A stretch of 43,029 bases of DNA from an uncultured Bacteroides sp. (GTDB lineage Bacteria; Bacteroidota; Bacteroidia; Bacteroidales; Bacteroidaceae): NCBI GenBank assembly GCA_934716785.1, contig CAKUYM010000007.1:1-43029 (forward strand). Direction: 5' to 3'. Both the position numbers and the translations under genes were made by a program. This document shows positions 7,983 to 15,407 of the stretch, piece after piece. The notes below the pieces were generated by a model. It ran no database searches, had not been told where the DNA came from, and saw nothing but the letters and a program-made list of their open reading frames with translations. Each line of letters begins with the position of its first letter. Position 1 is the stretch's first letter.

Positions 7983-8014
7983 CAAATATACAAAAAAGGC
8001 GTGTGATTAGCGAA
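7983..8014 (-). promoter_or_regulatory. Repressor promoter (leftward)
   Basis: On the minus strand, TTCG (8014-8011) is followed after 20 bases by TATATTTG (7990-7983), a perfect -7 box. Start would be near 7976. This promoter faces the early promoter, so the two transcripts overlap by about 15 bases. Confidence 0.55.
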
Positions 8015-8030
8015 TTTTAAGTATAAGATT

Positions 8031-8252
8031 ATGAAAGAGACATTATTGAAAAAGGTAAAACCGGAAACATTGGAAAAACTCCTCAGTGCGTTTGGTGATG
8101 TTCTTGATGAAATCAAGGATGCAGTACCTAACAAGAATGAAAGGTTACGAGATGAATTATATACATCTTTACTCGTGATGAACTATGATGCGTTTCAGAC
8201 ACTAAGGTGGCACGAACAGAAGAAACAAGAGGGCAAAGAGATTGCCGGATAA
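8031..8252 (+). CDS. First early-operon protein, unknown function
   Basis: The 73-residue protein begins MKETLLKKVKPETLEKLLSA and looks wholly alpha-helical and charged (FGDVLDEIKDAVPNKNERLRDELY). No domain is recognised. It takes the place of ner in phage Mu, the early regulator next to the repressor, but shows no clear helix-turn-helix, so a Ner role is only a positional guess. It is followed by a structured non-coding stretch. Confidence 0.6.
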   Translation: MKETLLKKVKPETLEKLLSAFGDVLDEIKDAVPNKNERLRDELYTSLLVMNYDAFQTLRWHEQKKQEGKEIAG

Positions 8253-8258
8253 CTGGCA

Positions 8259-8358
8259 GCCCGGAAAGACGGGCAGGGGCGGCAGGCACGGCCGGAGAGT
8301 TGGTAAATCGAAATGAGAAAGCGCAGAAAGCCGTTGGGGTTCGATTCCCCTCGCCCCA
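8259..8358 (+). ncRNA. Structured non-coding stretch with a tRNA-like 3' end
   Basis: A hairpin GCCCG-GAAAGA-CGGGC (8259-8274) is followed by GGGGCGG (8276-8282), which pairs with TCGCCCC (8351-8357, last pair G-U) like an acceptor stem. Just inside it is a T-arm-like hairpin: GGGG (8336-8339), loop TTCGATT, CCCC (8347-8350), with the tRNA consensus TTCGA. An A at 8358 is in the discriminator position; no CCA follows. CGGC (8289-8292) can pair with GCCG (8330-8333), but a normal D arm and anticodon arm cannot be drawn and no anticodon can be read. It may be a decayed tRNA or a tRNA mimic in the early mRNA. Confidence 0.4.
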
Positions 8359-8385
8359 CGATATAAACTTTTAAAATTTAGAGTT

Positions 8386-8664
8386 ATGGCAAAGAATTTC
8401 AATCCGAGAACAGCAGAGAGTCTGTTCAAACAGAAGTTGCGCACGATTATAGGCAGTACGGCACATACGCAGAATATTGCCGATCAGGCGATGGAGCTGG
8501 CTGGACAATTCATGACGGAGGATGAGATAAGCAACTCGGATGCCTACCGGGTGATAGAGAATGTGAGCTGTGTGTGTGAGGAAGCGATGCAGGTACTGGT
8601 CGAAGAACTGCAGAAAGGGACACGCCTTCACGAGATAATTACAGATGATTCTGAAGTACAATGA
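8386..8664 (+). CDS. Early-operon protein, unknown function
   Basis: A 92-residue, mostly helical protein (MAKNFNPRTAESLFKQKLRT at the start; an acidic C-terminus ITDDSEVQ). It contains two cysteines close together (SCVCEEAMQVLVEELQ) but no complete metal site. It follows the tRNA-like element by 27 bases and precedes an HTH-like gene by 21 bases. No family is recognised. Confidence 0.65.
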   Translation: MAKNFNPRTAESLFKQKLRTIIGSTAHTQNIADQAMELAGQFMTEDEISNSDAYRVIENVSCVCEEAMQVLVEELQKGTRLHEIITDDSEVQ

Positions 8665-8685
8665 TAACGATTTAATAGGAACGAT

Positions 8686-9066
8686 ATGAGAAAGCAGATT
8701 TTGACCGATAACGAAACAAAGACCTTCCTAATGAAGACCTTTAAGTGTAGCCGTCAGGCTGTGTGGCAGGCGCTGAATTTTGTTCGTGATAGCGACCAGG
8801 CCCGCCGGATCCGCACCCTCGCCCTGAAACGAGGCGGCAAACTGACTGATGGTGAATTCATACCCAATTGTGAAACGACCTTTGAAGAGTGCGAGCATAC
8901 AATGACCTGCACATTCGGCCCCCGTGTAAAACTGGTAGCCCACCGGGAGACCAACGATGTGGACGTGTACGTGGACGGGAAACGGACCGAAACCTACCAA
9001 TGCGAGTTTGTATCAGACTTCATGCAGCTGCAGCACGAGACCCAACAGATGGCAGCCGCCTTATAA
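8686..9066 (+). CDS. Putative DNA-binding protein upstream of the transposase
   Basis: This 126-residue protein carries a helix-turn-helix-like segment near the N-terminus (about 12-50: MKTFKCSRQAVWQALNFVRD, then an Arg/Lys-rich helix ARRIRTLALKRGG). A beta-rich second half follows (VKLVAHRETNDVDVYVDG). It ends 11 bases before the transposase gene and is cotranscribed with it. A role as an early regulator similar to Mu Ner, or as a transposition accessory protein, would fit. The HTH call is by eye and the family is not identified. Confidence 0.6.
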   Translation: MRKQILTDNETKTFLMKTFKCSRQAVWQALNFVRDSDQARRIRTLALKRGGKLTDGEFIPNCETTFEECEHTMTCTFGPRVKLVAHRETNDVDVYVDGKRTETYQCEFVSDFMQLQHETQQMAAAL

Positions 9067-9077
9067 ACAGAAATGAA

Positions 9078-11183
9078 ATGGAGTATTATGGAAAGATATT
9101 GTGCATATCCTACAATGACCTGACCTACGACGACCGACCGGTGAAGGTGAACGGGAAGGCTGACTACAGCAGAAGCCGCACGCTGAAAGGCGTTCATCCT
9201 TCCACTCTTTCCGAAGAAGAACTTGCTCCCATCCTGTCGGTACCCAATTACAAGAAATTAGCGGCCAAGAAAGATATCAACGTAGTGCGACCCGGAAAGG
9301 GGCTTGGAAGTTATGCACTGGTAGAGATAGCGACCATGCCACTGCGGTTCCAGGAAAGGATAAAACTTAAATACGGAGACATGAAAGAGGACGTTATAAA
9401 AAACTGGCTCGGCAACCATTACCATATCGATGCGAAAGCCCGGGAATTTTACACCCGGTTCCGCTTTGACAACGGTGATGCCTTGCCCCCTGAACACATC
9501 CAGGAATATACGGTGAACGCTTCGGTAATTGAGGCTGTGATGCGTGCCATGGAGGATGCCACCTTTATGCGGAAGGCGATGAAGGCAGGGCCTGTGAACT
9601 GGGGGGAACTGGCAGGAGCCATCAGTTACTATCAAGCAGAGTTCGGTCACACCTTACCCGTGAGCTCGAACCGCTTCAAGAAGCGTGTGAATGATTTTAA
9701 AGCCAACGGCTATGAAAGCCTTATCAGCCGCAAGTTCATGAACCAGAACCGCCGGAAAGTGACCTACGATATTGAACGCCTACTGCTGAGCATCGATGCC
9801 CAACCAGAGCAGCCATTCAATACCACCGTGTGGGAGCAGTATAATATGTTTGTGCAAGGTGAGCTGGATCTGTACGACCCCGAGACCGGCGAGGTGCTGA
9901 ATCCGTCAGACTTTACCGACAAGGACGGCAATCCGGTGGTATTGAGCCCGGCCACGGTAGCCAATATCTTGAACAACCCCAAGAACAAGGCCCTTCGCGG
10001 AAAGCTGCACATGAGCCAGTGGGACTTCAACAATGCCTACCGTCCTTATCATCTGCGTAGCATCGGTGAATATGCCTTGAGTAAGGTTTCGCTTGACGAC
10101 CGCGACCTGCCGCGCCCGATGAAGGACGGAAACCGCGTGAAAGCTTATTATGCCTACGATGTGGTGAGCGGCGCTGTAGTGGGATATGCCTACAACCGGT
10201 ATAAGACTACCGAGTTGTTTTTGGACTGCATGCGGAATATGTTCCAGACTCTGGACCGGAACGGGATGTATATCCCAGCCGAGCTGGAAGTGGAGCACCA
10301 CCTGGTAAGCGACTTTGCCGACGGATTGATGCAGGCCGGTACCGTTTTCCCCTTGATTCGGTGGTGTAACCCCGGAAACTCCCGTGAAAAACGCGCCGAG
10401 CACAAGAACCGCGAAAAGAAGTACGGTGTGGAAAAGCGCACGCAGGTAGGCATTGGCCGATGGTATGCCAAACTGGAAGCCAACCGCCCGAAGGAAGAGA
10501 AGGTGTATGACGAAAAGAACAATACCTACAAGGTGAAGACCTACAGCTATGAGGAACTGATAGCTGATGATATACGTGCCATTGAGACCTTCAACGCGCA
10601 GCCTCACCCCAACCAGAAGCGCTATCCGGGCATGAGCCGATGGGATGTACTTTGCGCCCACCAGAACCCGAATCTTGCCCCTTGGGATAAGGCGGTTCTT
10701 TACCGATTCATCGGGCAGCATACCGAAACGACCATCAGACAGAACACCTACTGCACGGTGATGTATAACCAATACGGACTGCCCAGCCCGGAAATCATTG
10801 AAAAGCTGGAGCCGAGAAACTACAAGGTAGACGCCTATTATCTGCCCGATGCCGACGGAACCATCAGCGAGGTATATATATACCAGAACGGACGATATAT
10901 CGCCACCTGCAAGGCGGTAGCCCGCTACAATGAGAACACAGCCGAGCAGACCGAAGCCGACAAGGCAGCCTATACCGAACAGGCCAAGTATGTAGCCCAG
11001 TTTGACAAGATGATGAAGGACGGCAAGATTAAGCGTGTGGGCATCCTTGCCAAAGAGGAAGCGAAGCTGATAACAGAGGTACAGGCGGAAGCCGTCCCCC
11101 TTCTTACCCAAGCCGAGGAAGAAGATTACTCAGCCTATATGGACATCAGTGCCTTTGAGCATGATGCGGTAGCCAAGATATAA
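9078..11183 (+). CDS. MuA-like DDE transposase
   Basis: The ATG at 9078 gives 701 residues, close to MuA (663). An open frame extends upstream to 8889 but would run inside the previous gene, so the ATG 11 bases after that gene is chosen. The N-terminus (about 1-220) should hold the DNA-binding domains. The catalytic RNase H-like core is about 310-470: VSLDDRDLPRP (D340/D341) gives the first acid, VEHHLVSDFADG sits at the second position, and REKRAEHKNREKKYGVEKR (E441 or nearby) gives the last. A MuA-like beta-barrel and C-terminal tail follow, ending in an acidic and helical stretch. The enzyme joins phage ends to target DNA for integration and replicative transposition, with the MuB-like ATPase encoded next. 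The second catalytic residue appears to be Glu or Asp in a changed context. Confidence 0.88.
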   Translation: MEYYGKILCISYNDLTYDDRPVKVNGKADYSRSRTLKGVHPSTLSEEELAPILSVPNYKKLAAKKDINVVRPGKGLGSYALVEIATMPLRFQERIKLKYGDMKEDVIKNWLGNHYHIDAKAREFYTRFRFDNGDALPPEHIQEYTVNASVIEAVMRAMEDATFMRKAMKAGPVNWGELAGAISYYQAEFGHTLPVSSNRFKKRVNDFKANGYESLISRKFMNQNRRKVTYDIERLLLSIDAQPEQPFNTTVWEQYNMFVQGELDLYDPETGEVLNPSDFTDKDGNPVVLSPATVANILNNPKNKALRGKLHMSQWDFNNAYRPYHLRSIGEYALSKVSLDDRDLPRPMKDGNRVKAYYAYDVVSGAVVGYAYNRYKTTELFLDCMRNMFQTLDRNGMYIPAELEVEHHLVSDFADGLMQAGTVFPLIRWCNPGNSREKRAEHKNREKKYGVEKRTQVGIGRWYAKLEANRPKEEKVYDEKNNTYKVKTYSYEELIADDIRAIETFNAQPHPNQKRYPGMSRWDVLCAHQNPNLAPWDKAVLYRFIGQHTETTIRQNTYCTVMYNQYGLPSPEIIEKLEPRNYKVDAYYLPDADGTISEVYIYQNGRYIATCKAVARYNENTAEQTEADKAAYTEQAKYVAQFDKMMKDGKIKRVGILAKEEAKLITEVQAEAVPLLTQAEEEDYSAYMDISAFEHDAVAKI

Positions 11184-11219
11184 TTAACGACGTTAGAACG
11201 AATTTAAAACAGCATTCAA

Positions 11220-12101
11220 ATGGAAATAACCAATGAAGTAAAAGGACGGATTGTGGCAGCGATAGCCGCCGACCGTGAAAATTATCCCAGCGACAACCGC
11301 CATGCCACGGCACTGGGTATAGCCCCCAGCGTTTACAATACCATTAAGCGGGGCAATTATGAAAAGCAGGTGAGTGATGCCAACTGGGTAGGCATAGCCC
11401 GAAGACTGGGCGTGCAGCTGCGCATGGAAATGCCCTGGCTGGCAGCCCAAACCCCGACCTATGTGTTTGTGAGCAAGCAGCTGGAAGTGTGCCAGGGAAG
11501 CGGTCTGAGCGCCATTCTGTGCGATATGCCCAATATAGGCAAGACCTTTACAGCGAAAGCTTACGTGAAGCAGCACAAGCACGCCGTATATGTGGACTGC
11601 AGCCAGGTGAAGACCAAGTTGAAGCTGATACGCTACATTGCCAAGGAATTCGGCGTGACCAGCAACGGACGCTACAGCGACGTGTATGAGGACCTGGTAG
11701 CCTACCTGCGCACGATTGATACGCCCCTGGTTATTCTGGACGAAGCCGGCGACCTGCAGTATGAAGCTTTTCTGGAGTTGAAGGCGCTTTGGAACGCTAC
11801 GGAACGCTGCTGCGCCTGGTATATGATGGGTGCCGACGGATTGAAGGAGAAGATAAACCGCGCCATCGAAGGCAAGAAGGTGGGTTATACCGAAATGTTG
11901 AGCCGCTACGGTGACTCATACAGCAAGGTAACCCCGGACGATGCGCAGGAACGCGAAAAGTTTCTGAAGGCACAGGCTGCCATCGTGGCCAAAATCAATG
12001 CCCCGGACGGTGCCGATATAGCCAAGATAGTTCACAGTACAGGAGGCGGCTTGCGACGCGTATATACTGAAATTGAAAAATTAAGGAGGATGCAGGCATG
12101 A
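11220..12101 (+). CDS. MuB-like AAA+ ATPase, transposition target selection
   Basis: This 293-residue protein has an N-terminal HTH-like domain (about 1-70; ATALGIAPSVYNTIKRGNYE). An AAA+ domain follows, with a Walker A variant DMPNIGKTF at 102-110 and Walker B PLVILDEAGDL at 169-179. A C-terminal helical domain (about 225-293) includes STGGGLRRVYTEIEKL. MuB proteins form ATP-dependent filaments on DNA, bring target DNA to the transposase and keep the phage from inserting into itself. Its position directly after the transposase is the Mu order. Its stop overlaps the next start by four bases (ATGA), so the two are translationally coupled. Confidence 0.88.
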   Translation: MEITNEVKGRIVAAIAADRENYPSDNRHATALGIAPSVYNTIKRGNYEKQVSDANWVGIARRLGVQLRMEMPWLAAQTPTYVFVSKQLEVCQGSGLSAILCDMPNIGKTFTAKAYVKQHKHAVYVDCSQVKTKLKLIRYIAKEFGVTSNGRYSDVYEDLVAYLRTIDTPLVILDEAGDLQYEAFLELKALWNATERCCAWYMMGADGLKEKINRAIEGKKVGYTEMLSRYGDSYSKVTPDDAQEREKFLKAQAAIVAKINAPDGADIAKIVHSTGGGLRRVYTEIEKLRRMQA

Positions 12102-12760
12102 AACTGAAGAGAGCCTACAGCCCCGGTGAGGTGCTGAACATGAAAATACCCCGGTATGAATTTACCGGGGACTGGCAAGCCTCGATAGGCAACCCTGCCA
12201 AAAGCGGTGTGTGGATTATCTGGGGTGCCAGCGGGAACGGAAAGAGCAGCTTTGTGATGCAGCTGGCCAAGTACCTATGCGGCTTTGGACGCGTGATCTA
12301 TGACAGTTTGGAAGAAAGTACCGGTTTGTCGTTCCAGATGAGCCTGAAGCGGCACAAGATGGGGGAAGTGAAAAAGAAGCTGATTATCCTTGACCGGGAA
12401 CCGATGGACCAGTTGGAGGAACGTTTGCAGCGCAGGGGCAGTCCCGGCATTGTGATTATCGACAGTTTCCAGTACAGCGGTTTGAACTACAAGACCTACA
12501 AGGAGTTTAAGGAGCGCCACCCAAAGAAGCTGTTTATCTTCATCAGCCATGCCGAGGGGCTTCATCCGGCAGGTAGAAGCGCCCGCAAGGTGGAATATGA
12601 TGCCGATGTTAAAATCATGGTGAGCTGCTTCAAGGCCTGGTGTAAAAGCCGCTTCATGGAAAAGCCCGGAGAACCCTACGTGATATGGGAAGAAGGTGCT
12701 GCCAAAACATTGAAGGACGATAATATGGAGGATTATTTGAATGATGGAATGGGAGAATAA
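12098..12760 (+). CDS. P-loop ATPase (RecA/RadA-like fold)
   Basis: A 220-residue protein with Walker A GASGNGKS at 43-50, an E-rich catalytic region YDSLEESTG at 68-76, and Walker B GIVIIDSFQ at 117-125. A sensor-like IFISHAEG segment follows. This is the layout of RecA-family single-domain ATPases such as the RadA or DnaB cores. Mu itself has no such gene; the product may act with MuB or in replication of phage DNA. It overlaps the MuB gene by four bases and the next gene by 20. Confidence 0.8.
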   Translation: MKLKRAYSPGEVLNMKIPRYEFTGDWQASIGNPAKSGVWIIWGASGNGKSSFVMQLAKYLCGFGRVIYDSLEESTGLSFQMSLKRHKMGEVKKKLIILDREPMDQLEERLQRRGSPGIVIIDSFQYSGLNYKTYKEFKERHPKKLFIFISHAEGLHPAGRSARKVEYDADVKIMVSCFKAWCKSRFMEKPGEPYVIWEEGAAKTLKDDNMEDYLNDGMGE

Positions 12761-12962
12761 GCTGTACCAGATACTCCTGAAAGGACAGGAGGCGGAGGCC
12801 GTGGTGGACGATTGGGTAGAGCGTAACATACAAAGCGACCTCCGTCTGCGTAGGGCCAAGACAAAGGGACACGTAGTGATAGAAACCAGGGATGTGATGT
12901 TTGCCCGGAATATCCAGGTATGGCATCCGTCCTGCCAAATAAACATTAAAGATTTGAAGTGA
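12741..12962 (+). CDS. Small early protein, unknown function
   Basis: A 73-residue protein (MMEWENKLYQILLKGQEAEA at the start) with a helical N-terminus and a beta-prone C-terminus (GHVVIETRDVMFARNIQVWH). It starts inside the end of the P-loop ATPase gene and its TGA overlaps the ATG of the next gene, which supports real, coupled translation. No domain is recognised. Confidence 0.65.
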   Translation: MMEWENKLYQILLKGQEAEAVVDDWVERNIQSDLRLRRAKTKGHVVIETRDVMFARNIQVWHPSCQINIKDLK

Positions 12963-13432
12963 TGGAAAAGAAAGAAGAAAAGAAAGTGTGCTGCATCTGC
13001 GGCAAAGAGTATGAGGGCTACGGATACAATCCGTTCCCGGTGAAAGAAGAAGGCTGCTGCTGCCAATCGTGCAACTACAGTGTGGTGGTTCCGGAACGGT
13101 GGGAACGACACAAGGCTTTTCAACGTGGTGAAGTGACCGGTGCCGGGAAAGTGTACATCAGCGGAGCCATTGCGCACTATGATATGAATGAGCGCAAGGA
13201 AGCCTTCAGCCGTGCCGAGGAGAAACTGATGGCACAAGGCTATGATCCTGTAAACCCTTTCAGGAACGGATTGCCGGATGAAGCTCATTGGAGAGCCCAC
13301 ATGCGGGCCGACATTGCCCAGTTGCTGGCTTGTGACTATATCTATATGCTGAAGGACTGGGAACTGAGCAAGGGAGCCAAACTGGAACTTGACGTGGCCA
13401 GTTCGTGTGGCATTAAAGTGTTGTTTGAATAA
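12962..13432 (+). CDS. Zinc-ribbon protein with DUF4406 (nucleoside deoxyribosyltransferase-like) domain
   Basis: The N-terminus has a Cys-rich ribbon (CCICGKEYEG and CCCQSCNYS, about residues 10-42). The rest (about 60-156) is a DUF4406 domain: VYISGAIAHYD, RAEEKLMAQGYDPVNPF, and a C-terminal helix GAKLELDVASSCGIKV. DUF4406 is related in fold to nucleoside 2-deoxyribosyltransferases, with the first strand and the Asp/Glu-containing segments forming the active site. A GTG at 12959 precedes the ATG at 12962; the ATG, overlapping the previous TGA, is preferred. Phage proteins of this group may act on nucleotides or NAD-like molecules, but no substrate is known here. Confidence 0.75.
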   Translation: MEKKEEKKVCCICGKEYEGYGYNPFPVKEEGCCCQSCNYSVVVPERWERHKAFQRGEVTGAGKVYISGAIAHYDMNERKEAFSRAEEKLMAQGYDPVNPFRNGLPDEAHWRAHMRADIAQLLACDYIYMLKDWELSKGAKLELDVASSCGIKVLFE

Positions 13433-13443
13433 AATTAGTCGAT

Positions 13444-13716
13444 ATGGGAAAAATAAAAATGGAAACCGGTGTTGTGGTGATGAAGTTGACCGCTACGGTA
13501 TATAGAGGAACAATTCGTGAAATCCGATCTTCACGCATAGGTTTTTGCGGGGAGTACAATAAAGAAATACTTTCTAAAATGGGTGATGAGTTCAAAAAGA
13601 TATTTGCTAAGCAAATTGAGGCTGAATACAAAGGTAAATCAGTGAAGCCGGATAAGATAATTTATCGTGTCAGTACCAAATCAACGGAATGTGAAATGAT
13701 TCTTAATGGTAAATGA
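13444..13716 (+). CDS. Small early protein, unknown function
   Basis: A 90-residue basic protein starting MGKIKMETGVVVMKLTATVY, with beta-prone N-terminus and a lysine-rich helix (EILSKMGDEFKKIFAKQIEA). Its codon use is more AT-rich than that of its neighbours, which suggests a recent arrival. It ends one base before the likely start of the next gene. No family is recognised. Confidence 0.6.
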   Translation: MGKIKMETGVVVMKLTATVYRGTIREIRSSRIGFCGEYNKEILSKMGDEFKKIFAKQIEAEYKGKSVKPDKIIYRVSTKSTECEMILNGK

Positions 13717-13717
13717 C

Positions 13718-14140
13718 ATGGCACAGGAAGTAACCAATTTCGCCCGGTTCTACGCATTGTTCAACAAGCTGCCCTGTACAGGAGACCGGGAAGGGCTAAA
13801 GAAGCAAATCGTTCTGCAGTACACGTGGGACCGTACGGAAAGCCTCCGTGAAATGACATCCAAGGAATATGAAGCCTGCAGCTGTGCCTTGGAAAAACTG
13901 ACCGGGCAGGATGAATGGCGGCAGAAACTTCGCGAGAAACTGCGGCGGAAACGCAGCATCTGCCTGAAGCTGATGCAACAGTTGGGTATAGACACCACCG
14001 ACTGGAACCGGGTGAACGAATTCTGCAACAGCCCCCGAATAGCCGGCAAGCCCTTTGTTCTGATTAGTACGGCGGAGCTGGAACAACTGGCCATCAAACT
14101 GCGGGCTATCCAACGAAAAGGAGGTTTAACCGATAAATAG
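13718..14140 (+). CDS. Possible GemA-like (DUF1018-like) early protein
   Basis: A 140-residue helical protein (start chosen at the ATG at 13718, one base after the previous stop; an ATG at 13706 would add four residues). It contains GLKKQIVLQYTWDRTESLRE, a highly basic helix WRQKLREKLRRKRSICLKLM, and a C-terminal segment GIDTTDWNRVNEF with RIAGKPFVLISTAELEQLAI. The pattern of a basic helix followed by an Asp/Trp-containing helical domain is that of phage proteins related to Mu GemA, which changes host gene expression. The assignment is by memory of the pattern and is tentative. Confidence 0.55.
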   Translation: MAQEVTNFARFYALFNKLPCTGDREGLKKQIVLQYTWDRTESLREMTSKEYEACSCALEKLTGQDEWRQKLREKLRRKRSICLKLMQQLGIDTTDWNRVNEFCNSPRIAGKPFVLISTAELEQLAIKLRAIQRKGGLTDK

Positions 14141-14146
14141 AACAAT

Positions 14147-14329
14147 ATGGATAAAAAAGCACATGAAGCGCTTGAGCGCATAAGAAAAGACGTGACCCTC
14201 ACGACATCCGATCTGGAGAACCAGGATGCAGCGGAGTTTTTCAACGAGCTGGCCGACTGGGCGTATGCCAACGGTGAAGCCATGCTGATAGACGAGGAAC
14301 TGGATATGCAGGATTACGAGGAAGAATAA
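14147..14329 (+). CDS. Small acidic protein, unknown function
   Basis: A 60-residue very acidic protein (MDKKAHEALERIRKDVTLTT; C-terminus DEELDMQDYEEE). It lies in the early operon six bases after the preceding stop. Small acidic phage proteins can imitate DNA to block host nucleases; nothing specific shows that here. Confidence 0.55.
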   Translation: MDKKAHEALERIRKDVTLTTSDLENQDAAEFFNELADWAYANGEAMLIDEELDMQDYEEE

Positions 14330-14363
14330 AAACAAGTAATGAACCATTAAAAATGATTTAAAA

Positions 14364-15026
14364 ATGGAAAAGAACAACCAAGGTGTGGACATCAAGTCCC
14401 TGAGTAAAGAACAGCGAGCAGCCCTCATGGCCCAGCTGCAGCAAGAAGAGAAAGAAGACCGCATCGCCCGTCGTGAAACTTACGAGGCATTACGCGGCGA
14501 GTTTATGCACGAAGTAAAGACCAACGTCCTTGAGATGGTGAATGCCGTGACCGGGTTCCGTGGATGGCTGGAAAAAGAAGCCGATGCCTTTACCAAGGTG
14601 ATGAAGGAATACGGTCAGGTGAAAAGCGACGAACAGCGCAGCTACACCATTACGGACGGAGACTTCCGTCTGGAGGTGAAGAGCAACAAAGTGAAAGGCT
14701 TCGATGAACGAGCTGATATGGCAGCCGACCGTCTGATTGACTACCTGAAGCGCTACATGCAGAACAGTGAGAAAGGTTCGGATGATCCGATGTATCAGAT
14801 GGCCATGACCCTGCTGGAGCGCAACAAGATGGGCGACCTGGACTACAAGAGTATTTCGAAGCTCTACGAACTGGAAGATAAGTTCGATGAAGAGTACGCG
14901 GACATCATGCGCTTGTTCAAGGAAGCCAACGTAGTGCAGCGCAATGCCACCAACTACTACTTCAGCCGCCGAAACCCTGAAAACGGCGTATGGACCCGCA
15001 TTGAACCCAGTTTCTGCCGTTTGTAG
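14364..15026 (+). CDS. DUF3164-family protein
   Basis: This 220-residue protein has a charged helical N-terminus (ALMAQLQQEEKEDRIARRET). The DUF3164 core includes GDFRLEVKSNKVKGFDERAD, RNKMGDLDYKSISKLYELED and a C-terminal NATNYYFSRRNPENGVW. DUF3164 is common in the early region of Mu-like phages of many hosts; its function is not known. It is the last gene of the early operon and is followed by a strong terminator. Confidence 0.85.
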   Translation: MEKNNQGVDIKSLSKEQRAALMAQLQQEEKEDRIARRETYEALRGEFMHEVKTNVLEMVNAVTGFRGWLEKEADAFTKVMKEYGQVKSDEQRSYTITDGDFRLEVKSNKVKGFDERADMAADRLIDYLKRYMQNSEKGSDDPMYQMAMTLLERNKMGDLDYKSISKLYELEDKFDEEYADIMRLFKEANVVQRNATNYYFSRRNPENGVWTRIEPSFCRL

Positions 15027-15047
15027 TCGGAACCCGTTAACCCTGTA

Positions 15048-15090
15048 AACAGAAAGCGCCGCAGTTGTTATAATTGCGGCGCTTTCTGTT
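15048..15090 (+). terminator. Strong terminator of the early operon
   Basis: AACAGAAAGCGCCGCA (15048-15063) and TGCGGCGCTTTCTGTT (15075-15090) are perfect complements of 16 bases, with the loop partly closed by further pairs. The end is CTTTCTGTTCTT. It lies 21 bases past the DUF3164 stop. The 3' tail is only moderately T-rich, but the stem is very stable. Confidence 0.85.
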
Positions 15091-15112
15091 CTTAAATTCA
15101 ATGAAAATCAGC

Positions 15113-15120
15113 TATTTTTG
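15113..15120 (+). promoter_or_regulatory. -7 box of a separate promoter after the early operon
   Basis: TATTTTTG matches TAnnTTTG and lies 17 bases before the ATG at 15138, right after the early terminator. The gene at 15138 therefore has its own promoter, perhaps a middle-time one. No consensus -33 box is visible. Confidence 0.45.
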
Positions 15121-15137
15121 TAAGATAAATAAAGTAT

Positions 15138-15407
15138 ATGGGCAAAGGACGGGATAAAGAATTGATTAAGCTGCGTGACGAGGCGCTGTGCCGCCGTTAC
15201 TATTATTGGACAGAAAAGCAGCGCTTGCGGTTCGACGACGCTTTAAAAGTGTTGTCGGAGCGCGAATTCTTCATATCCGAAGAGCGCATCATGACCATCA
15301 TCCGCCGGAAATCACGCGAGGTAACTGACTACAACCTGAAGCCCATTCCCAAAGTGAAAACCCCCCGTCTGACCGCTGCCCAGCTGGAGCTATTCCCCGA
15401 ACGCTGA
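15138..15407 (+). CDS. Small HTH-like protein, candidate middle/late regulator
   Basis: An 89-residue basic protein (MGKGRDKELIKLRDEALCRR) with a helix-turn-helix-like middle part (DALKVLSEREFFISEERIMT, then IIRRKSREV). It has its own promoter between the early terminator and the head operon. In phage Mu this position is taken by mor, the activator of middle/late transcription, so a similar role is possible. There is no sequence match to Mor that I can see. Its 3' end overlaps the end of the convergent gene 15390-15851 by 18 bases. Confidence 0.65.
   Translation: MGKGRDKELIKLRDEALCRRYYYWTEKQRLRFDDALKVLSEREFFISEERIMTIIRRKSREVTDYNLKPIPKVKTPRLTAAQLELFPER

Noticed and set aside
8276..8358. Functional tRNA gene or attachment site
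   Set aside because: No normal D or anticodon arm; and the element inserts by transposition into susD, so a tRNA attachment site is not needed.
8889..9077. Longer start for the transposase
   Set aside because: The added 63 codons lie inside the preceding gene in another frame and are Arg/Cys-rich without MuA likeness.
9906..11111. 401-codon open frame on the minus strand
   Set aside because: It lies wholly inside the transposase gene; a shadow of GC-rich codon use.
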